NCBI RefSeq assembly: GCF_013371495.1
Contig: NZ_JABWTA010000001.1
Span: forward strand, 2,578,693-2,642,692
From: Altererythrobacter lutimaris
GTDB taxonomy: Bacteria; Pseudomonadota; Alphaproteobacteria; Sphingomonadales; Sphingomonadaceae
Direction of reading: 5' to 3'
DNA length: 64,000 bases
Position 1 is the stretch's first letter. Each line of letters starts with the position of its first letter. The notes beneath the pieces were generated by a model, which saw nothing but the letters and a program-made list of their open reading frames with translations, searched no databases and was not told the DNA's origin. Made by a program: the position numbers and the translations under genes. Below are positions 61,882-64,000 of this stretch, in pieces.

Positions 61882-62463
61882 TTGGATCAGCCGGTCTTTC
61901 TCCATCTCCCTGATTTAGTCAGTAATCCTGCGCCCGCCGAGGAACTTCGTGAAGACATTTGGCGCATATTGGTCGAGGTTGACCAGCAATTCGTGCCCCC
62001 TCTGTCTTCTCGCGAGAGTACTTCTGACAGCACCCTGATAGGCACGTCCTCGAAACTGAGGCCCCAGTCTTATTTCGCGACTCTTATCAAGCAACCAATT
62101 CTCTGCGCCCTCATAGGCAAACGGGTGGTTGGATTTCTTTCTTACAAGACCGAATTCACCTACCCGAACACCAGTTTGTATTTTGATGCTTATGTTTCGA
62201 CAATTGCGGTGACGCAGAGCGCCCGTCGCAGGGGCATTGCGAAACAACTCTACCAACGACTCTTCGAACGCTTGAAAGAGGATCGCGAAATCGTGATCGC
62301 AGTACGAACCTGGTCAACAAACCTGGATCATATCGAATTGCTCACATCATTGGGTTTTCGAGCAATCAGAACATTCTCCAACGACCGGGGAACCGGAGTG
62401 GATACTGTTCTGCTGTCAATCAGTATTGGTCGCTCGTCGAAGGATCCTGCAAGATCCGCCTGA
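61882..62463 (+). CDS. GNAT family N-acetyltransferase
   Basis: The 193-residue protein has the acetyl-CoA loop RRRGIAKQLYQRL near residue 112 (motif A, R-x-x-G-I/x-A) and the motif B-like DHIELLTSLGFR near 150. The TTG at 61882 has GGAG seven bases upstream; an earlier in-frame codon would lie inside the preceding gene. It is one base downstream of the unknown membrane protein gene, a tight pair. The acceptor is unknown. Confidence 0.75.
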   Translation: MDQPVFLHLPDLVSNPAPAEELREDIWRILVEVDQQFVPPLSSRESTSDSTLIGTSSKLRPQSYFATLIKQPILCALIGKRVVGFLSYKTEFTYPNTSLYFDAYVSTIAVTQSARRRGIAKQLYQRLFERLKEDREIVIAVRTWSTNLDHIELLTSLGFRAIRTFSNDRGTGVDTVLLSISIGRSSKDPARSA

Positions 62464-62517
62464 GTTAGCTCGACGCTGCACCTTGCGCAGCCCAAGTTGG
62501 ATGAATTGCGAACCGAA

Positions 62518-62937
62518 CTACTCCTCCTCATCCTCCTCGACATACTCGATCGGCACAAACTTACCTAAGCTGCACCCCGGTCCACGCCGGATTTCGCCGC
62601 CAAAATTCTCCAGCACATAGATGATGTCCGTGCTGCACAGCTGGTTGATCGAGGTCTCGTAAGTGAAGGCTTCTTCAAAGCCCAGTCGAGGGCAGCTGCG
62701 CGTGAGCGTGTTGCGGTAAATCTTCCCGCCGGGCGCGCGGAAATCGATTGTCCGATCATCGTGCACTGTCGACTGGCGGACACCCGACAGCGGGATGCAG
62801 TTTTGCGCTTCGCCAACAACTTTGGCAGCAGGCGCTCGCGAGACGAAATCATCATCGCCTTCGACCGGTGCGCAAGCAGCAATCACAGTCAGCGAAGCGA
62901 GGGGCAGGGCGTAGCGAAGCGTTTTCGGACGGATCAT
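62518..62937 (-). CDS. DUF6491-type lipoprotein
   Basis: The 139-residue protein has a lipobox IAAC (Cys near residue 22) and the DUF6491 layout: NCIPLSGVRQSTVHDDRTIDF near 46, YRNTLTRSCPRL near 75 and INQLCSTDIIYVLE near 95, with four conserved cysteines. The C-terminus is acidic (VEEDEEE). It is an outer-membrane or periplasmic protein of unknown role, common in sphingomonads. Confidence 0.78.
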   Translation of the reverse strand: MIRPKTLRYALPLASLTVIAACAPVEGDDDFVSRAPAAKVVGEAQNCIPLSGVRQSTVHDDRTIDFRAPGGKIYRNTLTRSCPRLGFEEAFTYETSINQLCSTDIIYVLENFGGEIRRGPGCSLGKFVPIEYVEEDEEE

Positions 62938-63026
62938 GGGGACTCTCCTGTTTGAGTCGCCATCATGCGCTTCGCCCCCTTAACCTGCGATTTCTAGCAC
63001 GGCTCAACTGCCGGTCATCGCCCTGT

Positions 63027-63677
63027 CTATTTTCTTGGGGGCTTCTCCAGCACTTTCTTGCGGAAGCTGCACAGATCCGTGAGCTCGCATCGCCAGCATT
63101 CGGGCGTTCGCGCTTTGCAAGTGTAGCGGCCGTGCAGGATCAGCCAGTGATGGGCGTGCAAGCGGAAAGGCTGGGGCACGCGCTTTTCGAGCTTGGCTTC
63201 GACCGCTTCGGGCGTCTTGCCTCTCGCGAGGCCCGTGCGGTTGCCGACCCGCAGGATATGCGTGTCGACCGCGAAGGTCTCCTGTTTGAACCAGCAATTG
63301 AGCACGACATTGGCGGTCTTGCGGCCGACGCCGGGCAGCCGCACCAGATCCTCGCGCGTATCCGGCACTTCGCCGCCATACTCATCGATCAGCAGCTGCG
63401 AGAGCGCGATGACATTTTTGGCCTTGGAATTGAACAGGCCGATGGTCTTGATGTGCTCGATCAGGCCTTCAAGGCCGAGATCCAGCATTTGCTGCGGCGT
63501 TTTGACTTTGGCGAACAACGCGCGCGTCGCCTTGTTGACGCCGACATCGGTCGCCTGAGCGGAAAGCGCGACGGCGACGACCAGCTGATAGGCATTGCCA
63601 TATTCCAGCTCTGTCTCAGGCTCGGGGTTGTCTTCGGCCAGGCGGCGGAAGAACTCGAAAATTTGGTCTTTGGTCAT
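63027..63677 (-). CDS. nth: endonuclease III
   Basis: The 216-residue protein has the helix-hairpin-helix LPGVGRKTANVVL near residue 114 with the catalytic lysine, VDTHILRVGNRTGL with the catalytic aspartate near 135, and the 4Fe-4S cluster C-x6-C-x2-C-x5-C near 190-206. It excises oxidised pyrimidines and nicks DNA in base excision repair. The start at ATG 63677 lies 11 bases after the dapB stop. Confidence 0.95.
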   Translation of the reverse strand: MTKDQIFEFFRRLAEDNPEPETELEYGNAYQLVVAVALSAQATDVGVNKATRALFAKVKTPQQMLDLGLEGLIEHIKTIGLFNSKAKNVIALSQLLIDEYGGEVPDTREDLVRLPGVGRKTANVVLNCWFKQETFAVDTHILRVGNRTGLARGKTPEAVEAKLEKRVPQPFRLHAHHWLILHGRYTCKARTPECWRCELTDLCSFRKKVLEKPPRK

Positions 63678-63687
63678 TGGAGTGAGA

Positions 63688-64000
63688 TCACAGCCCCAGC
63701 ACGTCATTCATTGTGTAGCGCCCGGCGGGCTTGCCGATCAGCCACGCGGCCGCTTTCACGGCGCCGCGTGCAAAGATCATGCGGTTCTCCGCATTGTGCG
63801 TGAGCGTGATCCGCTCTTCATTGCCAGCAAAGATCGTGCTGTGATCCCCAGCGACAGTCCCGCCGCGAAGGCTCGCAAAGCCGATCGCACCTGTCTCGCG
63901 CGCGCCAGTCATGCCATCGCGGGCGCTTTCCGTATTGCTGGCGAGATCAATGCTGCGTCCTTTTGCAGCCGCTTCGCCGAGCAGTTTGGCGGTTCCTGAT
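63688..64000 (-). CDS. dapB: 4-hydroxy-tetrahydrodipicolinate reductase, C-terminal fragment
   Basis: An open minus-strand frame runs from the right edge to the stop at 63688, about 104 residues. It shows [30 protein letters not shown] and [21 protein letters not shown], the closing motif of DapB. DapB makes tetrahydrodipicolinate for lysine and cell-wall synthesis. The N-terminal NAD(P)-binding part lies outside the window. Confidence 0.9.
   Translation of the reverse strand, partial: SGTAKLLGEAAAKGRSIDLASNTESARDGMTGARETGAIGFASLRGGTVAGDHSTIFAGNEERITLTHNAENRMIFARGAVKAAAWLIGKPAGRYTMNDVLGL

Overview
The window looks like a chromosomal segment from an alphaproteobacterium of the order Sphingomonadales, most likely an Erythrobacter or Altererythrobacter relative. 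The evidence is moderate-to-high GC content, the rpmH-rnpA-yidD-yidC-engB block, lineage-typical small families (CC_3452-type secreted protein, DUF6491-like lipoprotein, UPF0262, GTG and TTG starts) and an AerR/PpaA-like cobalamin-binding regulator of the kind found in phototrophic alphaproteobacteria. No rRNA, tRNA, CRISPR array, transposase or integrase was seen.

Positions 1-20,800 hold the right-hand part of an exopolysaccharide locus: the tail of rmlB, a methyltransferase, a hexapeptide acyltransferase, a flippase, a PAPS-type sulfotransferase, an O-antigen-ligase-like polymerase, a glycosyltransferase, a Wzc-like copolymerase with a BY-kinase domain, and a wecG-wecC-wecB operon that would make and transfer ManNAcA. 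Inside it sits an unusual divergent two-gene unit: an 89-aa protein resembling the spike base protein of gene transfer agents (RCAP_rcc01079 family), translationally coupled by TGATG to a 2470-aa multidomain protein (beta-helix, four cadherin-like repeats, LamG-like region, G8 domain, second beta-helix, LamG-like end) that has no signal peptide. A phage- or GTA-type receptor-binding spike encoded within a polysaccharide locus is the most interesting observation in the window.

Positions 20,900-33,000 are accessory metabolism and envelope functions: a CaiB-type CoA-transferase with a MaoC hydratase, a DUF3604 lipoprotein / parvulin / HupE triad, a DevBCA-like ABC exporter with its own NodT outer-membrane channel facing a TetR regulator with paired operators, and a small DUF1761-SRPBCC-TetR operon with its own palindromic operators.

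Positions 33,000-54,900 are mostly housekeeping: ftsH, rpoZ, dnaB, cdd, rpmJ, comM, rpmH-rnpA-yidD-yidC-engB, interspersed with envelope and regulatory genes, including a CpcT-like lyase homologue with a signal peptide and a LuxR solo. Both rpmJ and rpmH have an intrinsic-terminator-like hairpin in the 5' leader with no upstream same-strand gene to terminate, which suggests attenuation. Positions 54,900-64,000 contain a repeat-bearing intergenic region, the AerR-like regulator, a VOC protein, a glutathione transferase, a cupin, dapE, a dicarboxylate symporter, a compositionally distinct two-gene cassette (unknown membrane protein plus GNAT), a DUF6491-like lipoprotein, nth and the end of dapB.
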